Counted from the first letter of the stretch, positions 38,447-48,156 are shown. The stretch is DNA of 64,000 bases from Streptomyces sp. SCSIO 75703 (GCF_036607905.1 NZ_CP144555.1:4526001-4590000), one strand, 5' to 3'. Notes: a model not told the origin generated them from the sequence alone. Numbers and translations are program-made.

Positions 38447-39736
38447 TCAGCGCCGCGCCGCCCGCTCCTCGTCGGCGCGCCCCGGACGCCCGGACCCGGG
38501 AGCGCCCGCCTGCCGCACCACCCGCGCCGGAGCCGGCCCGGCCGGCGGCGTGCCGCCCGTACCGGACACCCGGCGCCGCAGCAGCCGGACCGCCGCGTGC
38601 CGGCCCCACCGCGTCCACAGCGCCCGCCCCGGCGCCCGGTCGTCCCGCGCGTGCCAGGCCAGCTCGCGTCCCCCGGCCGCCCGGCGCAGGGCGCTGAGCG
38701 GCGCGTAGTTCTCCACCACGAACGTCCGCCCCGGCCGCGGCTCCCCCTCGGGCAGCGGACGGTGGGTCAGGTCCAGGTGCAGGGCCCGCACCACGTCCAG
38801 CCCCGCCGAATCCTCGAAGAGCCGGAACTGGGCGCCGGGCCGCGGGTTGAAGTCCAGCAGGTGGTACGCGCCGGTCGTGCCGCAGCGCCGGAAGTCGAGG
38901 TCGAACACGCCCCGGTAGCCCAGCTCGCCCACCACCCGCCCGGCGACCGCCGCCACCGACGGGTTCGGCTCCCAGCGGCCCACCGCGGTCAGGCCCGCGC
39001 CGCGCGGCCGGGCCCGCGTCTTGCGCCCCGGCCCGCCCGCCCGCACCGCGCCCGTGTGGTCGGCGTACCCGTGGACGAACCAGTCCCGGCCCGCCCCCGG
39101 CTCCAGGTACGCCTGGAGCAGCAGCCTGCTGCCCGCCTCCCCGGCCCGCAGGAACAGCTCCCGGGCCTCCCGCGCCGAGCGCAGCAGCACCGTGCTGCGC
39201 AGCCCGCTGCCGGCCGGCACCAGCCACGGCCGGCTCCACTTCGCCACCACCGGCAGCCCCAGCCGCCACGCGGCGCGGGCCGCCTCCCCGGGGTCCTCCG
39301 GCACCAGCGTCTCCGGATGCGGCACGCCGAGCGCCGCGCACAGCCCGGCCAGCTCCGCCTTGTCGGCGACCCGCGCCGGCAGGTCCCCGGGCAGGTCGGG
39401 CAGGAGGAAGGCGGGCGCCAGCTCGGCCCGCGCCCGGCCCACCGCGACCGCGCAGGCGTCGTCCATCGGGATCAGCACCGCCGGCCGGGCGATCCGGGCG
39501 GCGATCCGGCGCAGCACCGCCGCGACCTCGGCCGCCGGGGCGCCGGGCGGCGGGGGCGTGTGCCGGGCGGTGACGAAGCGGGAGGAGCCGACGGGGCCGC
39601 CCGCGCAGTCGGCGACCAGGTGCACGTCCACCCCGGCCCGGCCGAGCGAGCGCACGGCGCCGAGGGTGCCGTGGTGGAAGGGATTCCGGTCGGTCCGCAG
39701 CACTACGGCGGGGACACGGGTGTCGAACAGCGGCAC
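38447..39736 (-). CDS. ATP-grasp-fold protein, carboxylate-amine ligase-like
   Basis: 429 residues. N-terminal PVGSSRFVTARHTPPPPG with VAADC-like start, then an ATP-grasp core: LIPMDDACAVAVGRARAELA, KWSRPWLVPAGSG, LLLQAYLEPGAGRDWFVHGY, and the metal/ATP end GVFDLDFRRCGTTGAYHLLD with FNPRPGAQFRLFED. It resembles D-aspartate ligase/PylC-like enzymes that join a carboxylate to an amine or to another acceptor. Substrate not readable. It lies between the chaplins and a GH26-like gene, at the edge of the exopolysaccharide genes, so a role in surface polymer modification is possible. Confidence 0.7.
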   Translation of the reverse strand: MPLFDTRVPAVVLRTDRNPFHHGTLGAVRSLGRAGVDVHLVADCAGGPVGSSRFVTARHTPPPPGAPAAEVAAVLRRIAARIARPAVLIPMDDACAVAVGRARAELAPAFLLPDLPGDLPARVADKAELAGLCAALGVPHPETLVPEDPGEAARAAWRLGLPVVAKWSRPWLVPAGSGLRSTVLLRSAREARELFLRAGEAGSRLLLQAYLEPGAGRDWFVHGYADHTGAVRAGGPGRKTRARPRGAGLTAVGRWEPNPSVAAVAGRVVGELGYRGVFDLDFRRCGTTGAYHLLDFNPRPGAQFRLFEDSAGLDVVRALHLDLTHRPLPEGEPRPGRTFVVENYAPLSALRRAAGGRELAWHARDDRAPGRALWTRWGRHAAVRLLRRRVSGTGGTPPAGPAPARVVRQAGAPGSGRPGRADEERAARR

Positions 39737-39947
39737 GGAGGGGTTCCTTCTCAGTCGGTCCGGATCACCACAGCGGGCGATCGGGACACCCGAAAGCCGT
39801 AGTGGCGGTGGCGTGAGGGCGCGTCATGTGACTGGGTGTCACTATGTGTCCCCGGCCGGTCACGCGGGGGGACGCGCGACGGAGCAGGGAGCGATACGTG
39901 CAGCAGGGCAGCACAGCGCAGGACGCAGAGCCGAGAGAGGAGCCGGT

Positions 39948-41207
39948 ATGACCTCGCAACAGCCGCCGCGCCGGAGCCGCGGGCCCGCCCGTGCGGCGGT
40001 GGCGGTCGTGGCGGCGGTGGCGGCGACGGCCGTCCTGGCGGCCGGCCCCCAGGCCGCCGCCGAGGACCCGGCGGGGCCCGTGCCGGCCCCCGCCGCCCCG
40101 TCCGCCGCCCCGTCCGCCGTCCCGTCCGCCGCCCCGTCCGCCGTCCCGGCCCCGGGCCCCGCCGCGCCCGCGACAGGGCACACGCCCGCCTTCGGCGCGT
40201 ACCTGGACTACGGGCCCGACGGCGTCACCCGCATGGCCGAACTCGGCGAGTGGCTCGGCGGCGCCGACCTGCGCGTCGGCCACACCTACCTGCCCGGCGA
40301 CCGCTGGAGCAACATCGAGGGCGCCCCCGGCTTCCTCACCTCCTGGGCGCGGTGGCGCACCGCCCGCCCCGACCGGATGCTCGTCCTCAACGTGCCCATG
40401 ATGGAGCGCAACGAGGACGGCGTCGGCGACGCGGAGGTCCGCACCCTGCTGCGCCAGGGCGCCGCCGGCCGCTTCGACCACCACTACCGGGCCCTCGCCG
40501 AGCGGCTGGTCGCCCTCCGCGTGCCCGACACGGTGCTGGTCCTCGGCTGGGAGATGAACGGCACCACCTACACCCACCGCTGCGGCCCCGACCCCGAGGC
40601 GTGGAAGACGTACTGGAACCGGATCGTCACCACCATGCGGTCGGTGCCCGGCCAGGAGTTCCGCTTCGACTTCGCGCCGAGCCGCGGCCGGGACGCCGTG
40701 CCGTGGACCGAGTGCTACCCGGGCGACGACACCGTCGACGTCATCGGCATGGACTCCTACGACCAGCCGCGCGGCATGCCCTTCGACGAGCAGGTGAGCG
40801 AGCCCTACGGCCTCCAGGCGCACGTCGACTTCGCGAAGGCCCACGGCAAGCCCGTCTCGTACCCGGAGTGGGGGCTCTTCCGCAACGGCGACAACCCGGA
40901 GTACATGCGGCGGATGCTCGCCTGGATGGACGAGCACCGGCCGCTGTACAACACCGTCACCGACTACTGCCCGCACGGCGTGTGGCAGTGCGGGCAGAAC
41001 CCCGAGTCCACCGCCGTCTACCGGTCCGTCCTCTCCGGCCGCGCCGAGGAGCCGGCCACCGCGCCCGAACCGGCCGCCACGCCCACCGCGCCCGAACCGG
41101 CCCGGCCGCCGGCCGGCTGCTCCCCGCTGGAACTGGGCGACTGGGTCGAGCACTGGCTCGGCGGACGGCTCTGCCTGCGCCTGGACTGGTGGTCGCGCGA
41201 CCGGTAG
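39948..41207 (+). CDS. Secreted GH26-like glycoside hydrolase (endo-mannanase type)
   Basis: 419 residues. Signal peptide with an Ala-rich hydrophobic core followed by a Pro/Ala/Ser linker (APSAAPSAVPSAAPSAVP). The catalytic domain begins at FGAYLDYGPDGV and carries the likely acid/base Glu202 in LGWEMNGTTYTH and nucleophile Glu307 in YPEWGLFRNG, as in GH26 beta-mannanases and related enzymes. C-terminal PTAPEPARPPAGCSPLELGD is a short linker and tail with two cysteines. It may trim the polysaccharide made by the adjacent operon. AGAGAGGAG is the ribosome site. Confidence 0.8.
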   Translation: MTSQQPPRRSRGPARAAVAVVAAVAATAVLAAGPQAAAEDPAGPVPAPAAPSAAPSAVPSAAPSAVPAPGPAAPATGHTPAFGAYLDYGPDGVTRMAELGEWLGGADLRVGHTYLPGDRWSNIEGAPGFLTSWARWRTARPDRMLVLNVPMMERNEDGVGDAEVRTLLRQGAAGRFDHHYRALAERLVALRVPDTVLVLGWEMNGTTYTHRCGPDPEAWKTYWNRIVTTMRSVPGQEFRFDFAPSRGRDAVPWTECYPGDDTVDVIGMDSYDQPRGMPFDEQVSEPYGLQAHVDFAKAHGKPVSYPEWGLFRNGDNPEYMRRMLAWMDEHRPLYNTVTDYCPHGVWQCGQNPESTAVYRSVLSGRAEEPATAPEPAATPTAPEPARPPAGCSPLELGDWVEHWLGGRLCLRLDWWSRDR

Positions 41208-41232
41208 CCGGACGCCCCGGCGGCCGGGCCGC

Positions 41233-42342
41233 TCAGGTCCGGCCGCCACCGCGCTCCCTCCGCTCCGCGCGGGCGCGCAGCGCCTCCCTGCCGCGCCGGC
41301 GGACGGCGGCGTCCGCGACGGCCGCCGCCAGCAGCGGCGCCGTGTGCCGGCGGGCGAGCAGCAGCCGCCCGTTGACCACCGGCAGGGGGCGCCAGTGGTG
41401 CTTGTACGGCTCGTTGCCGCGCAGCAGGCTCAGCGTGCCGTGCCCGCCGTCACGCGCGCGCCCCGCGCACGCCTCCAGCAGCATCACCGCCACGTCGGCC
41501 TTCAGCTCGCGCAGCCTCGGGTGGGCGCCGTACAGGTAGCCGCCGGCCAGCCGGGGCGACAGCAGCGTCAGGTCCACCGCCACCACCTCCTCGTCCAGCC
41601 GGAACTCGGTGACCACCGCGTCCCCGGACCGGACCATCGGCTCCGCGGCCCGCACCAGGTGCTCGCGGAACCGGGGCCGCAGGTGCTCGCCGGTCACCTT
41701 CCGCCCCTGCCACTGGAGCCGGTGCAGCTCCAGCAGCCGCCCCAGCGCGGCCTCCGTCTCCTCGGGCAGGACGGCGCGCGCCTTGACGCCGAGCGCGTCC
41801 AGCCTGCGCAGCTGGGCACGGATCCGCTGCCGCGCCTTGGCCGAGGGCAGCCGGGCCACCAGGTCGTCCACCGGGGCGGCGGGCAGTTCCAGGCAGAGGG
41901 AGTCCGCGAGCCGGTGCCGGGGCCCGCGCCAGCGGTCGTAGACGGCCTCGGCGGCGGCACCCGGCCGGACCTCGCGCAGGTCGACGAGGGCGGTGCGGGC
42001 CGCCCGCGCCAGGGCCCCCGCGAGGGCGTCCGCCGCCGCGGTGCCGTGCCCGTCGTCCAGCAGCACGTCCCCGTAGTCGCGCAGCGCCCCGCCCAGCGGC
42101 ACCAGTGACGGCACCGGGCGGGCCACCCGCATCAGCGGGGCGGCGCCCACCAGTTCGGCGCCGTCGCGCACGAGCAGCAGCCGCAGCCGGCCCGGACGCC
42201 CGTAGGAACGCCACCAGGAGTGCAGCCAGGCGTGGCTCTGGAACGGGGTCGCGGCGGCGCACCGCCGGTACAGCCGCGTCCACCGCGGGCCCAGCTCGGC
42301 GAACCGGCGCTCGTCGGTGACGAGTTCGCTCGTGTACCTCAC
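41233..42342 (-). CDS. CelD/FemAB-like GNAT acyltransferase of the exopolysaccharide operon
   Basis: 369 residues from a GTG overlapping the upstream stop. It has the double-GNAT architecture: PFQSHAWLHSWWRSYGRPGR, LLLVRDGAELVGAAPLMR near the start, and HLRPRFREHLVRAAEPMVRS, DEEVVAVDLTLLSPRLAGGY and ELKADVAVMLLEACAGRARD in the second half. Such proteins occur in cellulose and other exopolysaccharide clusters and are thought to add acyl or aminoacyl groups. The last gene of the operon. Confidence 0.78.
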   Translation of the reverse strand: MRYTSELVTDERRFAELGPRWTRLYRRCAAATPFQSHAWLHSWWRSYGRPGRLRLLLVRDGAELVGAAPLMRVARPVPSLVPLGGALRDYGDVLLDDGHGTAAADALAGALARAARTALVDLREVRPGAAAEAVYDRWRGPRHRLADSLCLELPAAPVDDLVARLPSAKARQRIRAQLRRLDALGVKARAVLPEETEAALGRLLELHRLQWQGRKVTGEHLRPRFREHLVRAAEPMVRSGDAVVTEFRLDEEVVAVDLTLLSPRLAGGYLYGAHPRLRELKADVAVMLLEACAGRARDGGHGTLSLLRGNEPYKHHWRPLPVVNGRLLLARRHTAPLLAAAVADAAVRRRGREALRARAERRERGGGRT

Positions 42343-43061
42343 AGCAGCCCGCGCGCGTCGTCGGCGGGGGAGCCGGGGCCCGGGACCGGGGTCGGCGCCG
42401 GGTCGCGGCGCGGCCGGACCAGCAGCGCCAGCCCGCCCAGCAGTCCGCCCGCGCTCGCGCCGACCAGCCCGGTCAGCGGGGCGGAGGCCGAGGACGCCTC
42501 GGTCGGCCGGGTGGCCCGCGCGAAGGACCGCAGCACCACGTGGGTGTCGTCCCCGGCGGCCTCGGCGTGCCGGGTGAGGGCCCGGGAGACGGCGTCGGCC
42601 ATGCCCGCGGCCTCGGCCGGGCGGGAGGAGGTGGCCGTGATGGAGACCATCGGCGCGTCCGGCGAGGTCTGCGCCCGCACGCTCGACCGCAGGGTGGCCA
42701 CCGGCACGCCCGCCGTCTTCTGGGCGTCCCCGAGCACCGCGAGCTGCGTGGCGACCCGCCCGTAGGCCTGGGCGAAACCGAGGGCGGCGGCCGGGTCGGA
42801 CTTCTCGGTGGGGACGGCGACGACATAGCTCGTGGCCGTGTACTGCGGGGTGCGCAGCAGGCCGTAGCCGCCGCCGAGCAGCCCGCCGGCGAGCACACCG
42901 GCCGCGAGCAGCGACCAGGCGGGCAGGGCCCGGCGCGGCCGGCGCGGGGCGTCCGCGCGCCGGCCGAGGCGCGGGCGGCGCCCCCGCGCGGGCTCCGGGG
43001 CCGGTTCGGCGGGCGGCGCGTCGGCGTCGGCGGGCGCGGACTGGACGGTGGACTCGGTCAT
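42339..43061 (-). CDS. Wzz-like polysaccharide chain-length / co-polymerase protein
   Basis: 240 residues with two membrane segments (LLAAGVLAGGLLGGGYGLL near residue 55 and LVGASAGGLLGGLALLV near 205) and about 130 residues outside between them, beginning PQYTATSYVVAV, the usual Wzz/YveK topology. No kinase domain is attached. Starts with an ATG that overlaps the glycosyltransferase stop (ATGA). It would regulate polymer length with the polymerase/ligase encoded upstream. Confidence 0.75.
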   Translation of the reverse strand: MTESTVQSAPADADAPPAEPAPEPARGRRPRLGRRADAPRRPRRALPAWSLLAAGVLAGGLLGGGYGLLRTPQYTATSYVVAVPTEKSDPAAALGFAQAYGRVATQLAVLGDAQKTAGVPVATLRSSVRAQTSPDAPMVSITATSSRPAEAAGMADAVSRALTRHAEAAGDDTHVVLRSFARATRPTEASSASAPLTGLVGASAGGLLGGLALLVRPRRDPAPTPVPGPGSPADDARGLL

Positions 43062-44230
43062 GCGGAACCAACTCCCTGGAGGGCCGGGGACGAGGGGCGG
43101 GTGAGGGCGGTGGCGTACACGTCCATCAGCCGGGCGGCGCTGCGGGTGACGCAGTAGTGGCGGGCGGCCTCGGGCGCGGCGCGCTCACCGGGCGGGGCGG
43201 CGCGGGCCTCGGCGAGGGCGCGGGCGAACGCGGCCGGCCCGCCGGTGACGCGCCGGGCGGCGGGCGCGGCCGACGGGGGGAGGTCCTCGATCGCCGGGCA
43301 GGAGGCGTAGAGCACCGGCAGCCCCGAGGCCAGCGCCTCCACCGCGGCCAGCCCGAACGCCTCCTCCGGGGACGGCGAGGCCAGGACGTCCATCGCGCCG
43401 AGCAGGGCGGGCAGGTCCGGTCCGGGCGAGCCGCCGGGCACCCCCGGCCGCTCCCCGGCCAGCACGACCCGGTCCGCGACCCCGGCCCGCCGGGCGGCCT
43501 CGCGCAGCGCGGGCTCCTCGGGGCCGCCGCCGACCAGCAGCAGCCGGACGTCGCCGGGCAGCCGGGCCAGGGCCCCGACCAGGACGTCGAACCGCTTGCC
43601 CGGGACGAGCCGGCCCAGGCCGCCGACGACGTACGCGTCCTCGGGCAGGCCCAGCAGGCGCCGGGCGCGGAGCCGGGACGCCGGATCGAAGCGCAGGCGG
43701 TCCAGGTCGATGCCGTTGGGGACGACCGCGATGCGGGGCGCGGGCACCCCCCAGCGGCGCAGCCGGCCGGCGACGGTGGGGGAGACGGCGACGGTGGCAC
43801 GGCCCAGCCGCTCCCCGGCCAGGTACAGGGCGCGTACCCCCGCGGTGAGCGGCCGGCCCTCCATCTGCGTGTCGCCCAGGGAGTGTTCGGTGGCGACGAC
43901 AGCCCGCACCCCGGCCAGCCGGGCCGCGATCCGGCCGTAGAGGCAGGCGCGGTACAGGTGGGTGTGGACGAGGTCGTAGCGGCCGGCGCGGATCGTCCGG
44001 GCCAGCCGGGGCAGCGCCGCCAGGTCCCGGTTGCCGCCCATGCCGAGGTGCGTGACGCGCACCCCGTCGGCGGCGAGGCCGTCGGCGACCGGGCCCGGGT
44101 GGGTGAGCGTGACGACCTCGCTGTCGACCGGCAGGTGGCGCAGCAGCAGCCGCAGTTGCTGCTCGGCGCCGCCCACGCCGAGGCCGGTGATGATGTGCAG
44201 GACCCTGGCGGGGCCGGGCTCCGGGCGCAT
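43058..44230 (-). CDS. GT4-family glycosyltransferase
   Basis: 390 residues of GT-B fold. N-terminal VLHIITGLGVGGAEQQLRLL, DLVHTHLYRACLYGRIAARL, and C-terminal VVGGLGRLVPGKRFDVLVGA with SPSPEEAFGLAAVEALASGL (the EX7E motif). It transfers a sugar from a nucleotide-sugar to the growing lipid-linked oligosaccharide. Linked without spacing to the deacetylase gene upstream and overlapping the Wzz-like gene downstream. Confidence 0.85.
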   Translation of the reverse strand: MRPEPGPARVLHIITGLGVGGAEQQLRLLLRHLPVDSEVVTLTHPGPVADGLAADGVRVTHLGMGGNRDLAALPRLARTIRAGRYDLVHTHLYRACLYGRIAARLAGVRAVVATEHSLGDTQMEGRPLTAGVRALYLAGERLGRATVAVSPTVAGRLRRWGVPAPRIAVVPNGIDLDRLRFDPASRLRARRLLGLPEDAYVVGGLGRLVPGKRFDVLVGALARLPGDVRLLLVGGGPEEPALREAARRAGVADRVVLAGERPGVPGGSPGPDLPALLGAMDVLASPSPEEAFGLAAVEALASGLPVLYASCPAIEDLPPSAAPAARRVTGGPAAFARALAEARAAPPGERAAPEAARHYCVTRSAARLMDVYATALTRPSSPALQGVGSA

Positions 44231-44231
44231 C

Positions 44232-44984
44232 TCACACCCCCTGCGCGGGACGGCGGCGCAGCCGGTGCAGCCGGGTCTTCAGCAGCAGCCGCACGGCCGT
44301 GTCCCGCTGGCCGACGTGCACCCGGGGCAGTGCGTACGGGCCGGTCAGCGGGCCGGGGTCGATGGCGCAGGCGTAGGCGTACCCGGCCTCGCGCACGGCG
44401 TCGGCGGCCCGTCGGTCGACGGCTCCGTACGGGTAGCAGAAACCGGCGGGCGCGGTGCCGGTCAGCTCGGTCAGCAGCACGCGGCTGCCGGCGGTCTCGG
44501 AGGCCAGCGTGGTCGCCCCGGCCGTGGTGAGGTCGGCGTGGACGAGCCCGTGCGAGCCGATCTCGACGCCCTCGGCGGCGGCCCGCCGGATGCCCTCGCT
44601 GGTCAGCAGGCGTTTGCGCGGGCCGAGCGGGTCCCAGGCGTTGTCGCCGCCGAGCCGTCCCGGCAGGACGAACAGGGTCGCCCCGCAGCCCCAGCGGCGC
44701 AGCCGGGGCAGCGCGTGCTCGACGAAGTCGGCGTACCCGTCGTCGAAGGTCAGCCCGACCAGGCCGCGCTCCTCGCCGCGGGCGCGGGCGGCCAGCAGCG
44801 TGGCCACGGACACCCCGCGCAGCCCGCGCCGGCGCAGCCAGCCGAGCTGCGCGTCCAGCCGCTCGGGGGTGACGGTGATGCGGTACGGGTCGTCGCTCAC
44901 GTCGCCGACCGAGTGGTACATCGCCACCCACGGCACGGTGCGGGCCCGGGGGCGGAGCTCAACGGAATCTGCGGAAACGGCCAT
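44232..44984 (-). CDS. Polysaccharide deacetylase-family protein
   Basis: About 250 residues from the ATG of MAVSADSVEL (GAAGG upstream). NodB-domain motifs: VAMYHSVGDVSDDPY, TFDDGYADFVEHALPRLRRW (catalytic/metal Asp pair), GVEIGSHGLVHADLT (metal His pair) and FCYPYGAVDRRAADAV. It removes N- or O-acetyl groups from a polysaccharide precursor. No signal peptide, so it may act inside or be exported another way. It overlaps the flippase stop by 26 bases. Confidence 0.85.
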   Translation of the reverse strand: MAVSADSVELRPRARTVPWVAMYHSVGDVSDDPYRITVTPERLDAQLGWLRRRGLRGVSVATLLAARARGEERGLVGLTFDDGYADFVEHALPRLRRWGCGATLFVLPGRLGGDNAWDPLGPRKRLLTSEGIRRAAAEGVEIGSHGLVHADLTTAGATTLASETAGSRVLLTELTGTAPAGFCYPYGAVDRRAADAVREAGYAYACAIDPGPLTGPYALPRVHVGQRDTAVRLLLKTRLHRLRRRPAQGV

Positions 44985-46839
44985 GCGGAAGCCTTCGTGT
45001 GACGGGACGGAGGACGGTGCGGAGGACCGGGCGGAGCAGGGGCGGGGCACCGCGCGCGCAGCGGACGGCGGTGGAGGCGCCCTGGACGCCCAGGGCGAGG
45101 CCGAGCAGGGCGAAGACGGCGAGGACGGTCCCGGCGCCGGCGGCGACCCCGGCCGCCGGGGAGGCGGCGCGGTCCGCGACGGCCGCGCCCGCCGCCGTCG
45201 CCACCGCCGCCGCCGGGACCAGCCGGGCCAGTTCGCCCAGCGTCCGGCCGGGGCGGACCGGGACGCTGCGCGGGCCCATGCCGGCCAGCAGCAGGGCGGC
45301 GGTCAGGGTGATCCCGGCGGCGTTGCCGGCGGCGATGCCCGCCACGCCCCAGGGACCCACCGCGAGGGCGCCGACGGCCGCGGTCGCGGCGACACCGGCC
45401 GCCATCGCGCCGAACGGGTACCAACTGCCGCGGCCCGCCGAGAAGTAGGAGCGGGCCAGCGCGCCCACCACGGTCTGGCCGAGCAGCCCGAGCGCGTACA
45501 CGCGCATCACCCCGGCGGTCGCCGCCGTGTCGGCCGCGCCGAAGGCGCCGCGCTCGAAGAGGACGGTGACGATCCGGGGCGCGCAGGCGACGATCACCGC
45601 CGTGCCCAGCAGCACCAGGCACGCGGCGAGCGCCACGTCCCGCTCGACGCGGTCGCGGGCCCGGACCGTGTCGCCGTCCGCCAGCGCCCGCGCCACCACC
45701 GGGAAGGTGACCGTGCACAGCATCAGCGACAGCGTCATCGGGATCTGCGCGACCTTCTGCGCGTAGTTGAGGTGCGAGATCGCCCCGGCGGGGAGGCCCG
45801 AGGCGAGGAAGCGCTCGATGAGCACCTGGGACTGGCGGCACAGCGCGAAGAGCAGGACGGTGGCGAAGAGGGCGAGCGCGAGCGGCCGCGCGGCGTCGGC
45901 CGTGGGCTCGGGGCCGGTGGCGGCGGCGGGGCCGGTGGCCGTGGTGGCGGCGCTGTCCGCGCGCCCGGCCGGGGGGCCGTCCGCACGGCCGGTGGCGGGT
46001 ACGTGCCCGGGGCCGGGCGGGGGGAGGTCCGTACGGCCGGTCGTGGTGCCGGTGGCGGAGCCGGCCGGGCCCGCCGCGCTCCGGGCGGTGTCCCCGGCCC
46101 GCAGCCGCCCCAGCAGCGACGGCGCCTGGGCCGCCACCATCAGCACCCCGCCCACCGCGACCCCCGCCGCCGCCGAGCGCACCCCGAGGCGCCCGCCCAG
46201 CGCGACCATCGTCGCGATGATGCCGGTGTTGTACGCGACGTAGATCGCCGCCGGTGCCAGGAAGCGGCCGTGCGCCCGCAGCGCGGCGCTGCAGTAGCCG
46301 GCCAGCCCGAAGCTGAGCAGGCAGGTCGCGGTGAGCCGGGTGCAGTCCACCGCCAGGGCGTGGTCGGCGAGGCCCGGCGCCAGCGCGCGGACCAGCAGCG
46401 GGGCACCGGCGGCGACCACGGCGCCGGCCGCCGCGAAGGCGAGCGCCAGCCGGGGCAGGGTCGCGGCGACCAGCGCCCGGACCGGGTCCCCGGGCACGCC
46501 CCGGGCACGGCGGGCCAGGGCCAGGCTGAACATCGGGACCAGCGCGAAGGCCAGCCCGTCCTCGATGAGCAGCGTCGCCGCGAACTCCGGCACGGTCCAC
46601 GCCACCAGGAAGGCGTCGGTCGCGCCGCCCGCCCCGAAGAGCCGCGCCAGCGCCTGGTCCCGGGCCAGCCCGAGCACCGACCCGGCGACCGACAGGGCGG
46701 CCGTGACCAGCGCGGCCCGCGCGAGGAAGCCCCGCGGGGGACGGACCGCACCGGCCGCCTTCCGGACCGGGGCGGGCGCGGGCGCCGGGGCGGGTGCCGG
46801 TGCCGTGGCCGGGGCGGCCGGGGGAGGGGTCACCGTCAT
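44959..46839 (-). CDS. MurJ/MviN-like lipid-linked saccharide flippase
   Basis: 626 residues. Start at the ATG overlapping the ligase stop; an N-terminal cytoplasmic part holds a short Ala-Pro repeat. Helices from AALVTAALSVAGSVLGLARD onward follow the MOP/MurJ pattern, with the family's DAFLVAWTVPEFAATLLIED and AYNTGIIATMVALGG-type stretches. A non-conserved Gly/Ala/Thr-rich insertion of about 70 residues lies between the sixth and seventh helix pairs (around residues 250-320). In this setting it should flip the lipid-linked unit of the exopolysaccharide, not lipid II. Confidence 0.82.
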   Translation of the reverse strand: MTVTPPPAAPATAPAPAPAPAPAPVRKAAGAVRPPRGFLARAALVTAALSVAGSVLGLARDQALARLFGAGGATDAFLVAWTVPEFAATLLIEDGLAFALVPMFSLALARRARGVPGDPVRALVAATLPRLALAFAAAGAVVAAGAPLLVRALAPGLADHALAVDCTRLTATCLLSFGLAGYCSAALRAHGRFLAPAAIYVAYNTGIIATMVALGGRLGVRSAAAGVAVGGVLMVAAQAPSLLGRLRAGDTARSAAGPAGSATGTTTGRTDLPPPGPGHVPATGRADGPPAGRADSAATTATGPAAATGPEPTADAARPLALALFATVLLFALCRQSQVLIERFLASGLPAGAISHLNYAQKVAQIPMTLSLMLCTVTFPVVARALADGDTVRARDRVERDVALAACLVLLGTAVIVACAPRIVTVLFERGAFGAADTAATAGVMRVYALGLLGQTVVGALARSYFSAGRGSWYPFGAMAAGVAATAAVGALAVGPWGVAGIAAGNAAGITLTAALLLAGMGPRSVPVRPGRTLGELARLVPAAAVATAAGAAVADRAASPAAGVAAGAGTVLAVFALLGLALGVQGASTAVRCARGAPPLLRPVLRTVLRPVTRRLPHGRFRRFR

Positions 46840-48152
46840 GGGGCCGGGGCCTCCCGCGCGCCCCACGCCCACCAGGCGGCGAGCCCGAGGCAGAGGGCGG
46901 TCAGCACCGTCGAGGGCCCGCCGATGTCGGCGTAGGCGAAGTCGGTGAGCTGCCACACCAGCAGCCCGCAGGCGATCAGCCCGCAGTCCGTGCCCGCCCC
47001 GCCCCCGGGACGGCGCCGGTGCGCGAGGAGGCGGCGCAGGCCGAGGACGAGCAGCGCCAGCCAACCGCCCGCCAGCGCGACCAGCCCGATCAGCCCCTGC
47101 TCCGCCAGGATGAGCAGGTACATGTTGTGCGGGGAGAGCAGCGGCTGCCGGTAGTAGCCGGAACCGGCGCCCTCGGTCTCGCTGCCGGAGGACAGGGCGA
47201 GCGAGGCGTGGCCGTCCCGGTGCTCCGGGAAGCCCTTCAGGCCGACGCCGGTCAGTGGCGCCTCCCGCCACATGCCGGCCGCCGCCGCCCACATCGTGTA
47301 CCGGTCGGTCACCGAGCGGTCGGGGGCGTCGGTGATCCGGGTGATGCTGTCGACCCGCTCCTGGAGCATGGCCGTCCCCACCCCGAACCCGCCGACCAGC
47401 ACCACGCCCGCCGCGACGGCCGCCGCACCCACCGCCGCCGCCCGGCGCGCCCCGGACAGCAGCAACTGCGCCGCGCAGGTCAGCGCCGTGGCGATCCACG
47501 CCCCGCGGCTGAAGGACAGCGCGAGCGGCAGCAGCAGCGCCAGCGCGCACCCCGCGGCCACCGCCCGCCGCCGCACGGGCCCCGGGCCCAGCGCCAGGCC
47601 GACCGCGCAGACCAGCCCCAGGGAGACGACGGTCGCCATGCCCATCACGTCCTGCGGCCCGAAGGTGCCCACCGCGCGCACCTGTTCGCCCTGGTAGGAG
47701 GCGCCCGTCCCGGTGGCGTACTGGTACACCCCGACCGCGCCCTGCCACAGCGCGAGCCCCACCGCCGACCAGGCCAGCAGCCGTACGTCGGAACGGCCCC
47801 GCACCAGCAGCAGCACAGCCGCCGGGACCAGCACGAAGACCTGGAGGTAGCGGCCGAGGCCGAGGAGCCCGGCTCCCGGCGAGGACGCGCCGAGCGCGGC
47901 GACGGCCAGGCCCGCCACCGGCAGCCCGAGCACCACGGCCGCCGTGCGCGGCAGGGGACGCCGCCGCCCGCGCAGCAGGGCGACGACGCAGCCGGCCACC
48001 AGCACCGCCGACGCCGCGTCGGCCGGGTGCGGGCCGCCCCGCCCGTCCGGGGGGACGGGCAGCGCGAGCAGGACGACGACCGCGACCGCGGCCAGCACGG
48101 GGGGCAGCCGCCGCACCCGCGCGGCCGGCCACGCGGCGAGGGCCTGGCTCAC
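46836..48152 (-). CDS. O-antigen ligase / Wzy-like polymerase membrane protein
   Basis: 438 residues with about eleven hydrophobic segments and a large outer loop containing RITDAPDRSVTDRYTMWAAA, EAPLTGVGLKGFPEHRDGHA and LSPHNMYLLILAEQGLIGLV; the latter is the Wzy_C signature (G-P/H-N-x-x-L). It joins or polymerises lipid-linked units outside the membrane. The stop overlaps the flippase start. Four bases separate it from the upstream phosphoglycosyl transferase. Confidence 0.82.
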   Translation of the reverse strand: MSQALAAWPAARVRRLPPVLAAVAVVVLLALPVPPDGRGGPHPADAASAVLVAGCVVALLRGRRRPLPRTAAVVLGLPVAGLAVAALGASSPGAGLLGLGRYLQVFVLVPAAVLLLVRGRSDVRLLAWSAVGLALWQGAVGVYQYATGTGASYQGEQVRAVGTFGPQDVMGMATVVSLGLVCAVGLALGPGPVRRRAVAAGCALALLLPLALSFSRGAWIATALTCAAQLLLSGARRAAAVGAAAVAAGVVLVGGFGVGTAMLQERVDSITRITDAPDRSVTDRYTMWAAAAGMWREAPLTGVGLKGFPEHRDGHASLALSSGSETEGAGSGYYRQPLLSPHNMYLLILAEQGLIGLVALAGGWLALLVLGLRRLLAHRRRPGGGAGTDCGLIACGLLVWQLTDFAYADIGGPSTVLTALCLGLAAWWAWGAREAPAP

Positions 48153-48156
48153 CGGG

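Noticed and set aside
46840..48132. In-frame upstream extension of the MurJ-like gene
   Set aside because: The extended part overlaps the O-antigen ligase gene and translates to Ala/Arg/Gly low complexity; the ATG at 46839 fits the family start.
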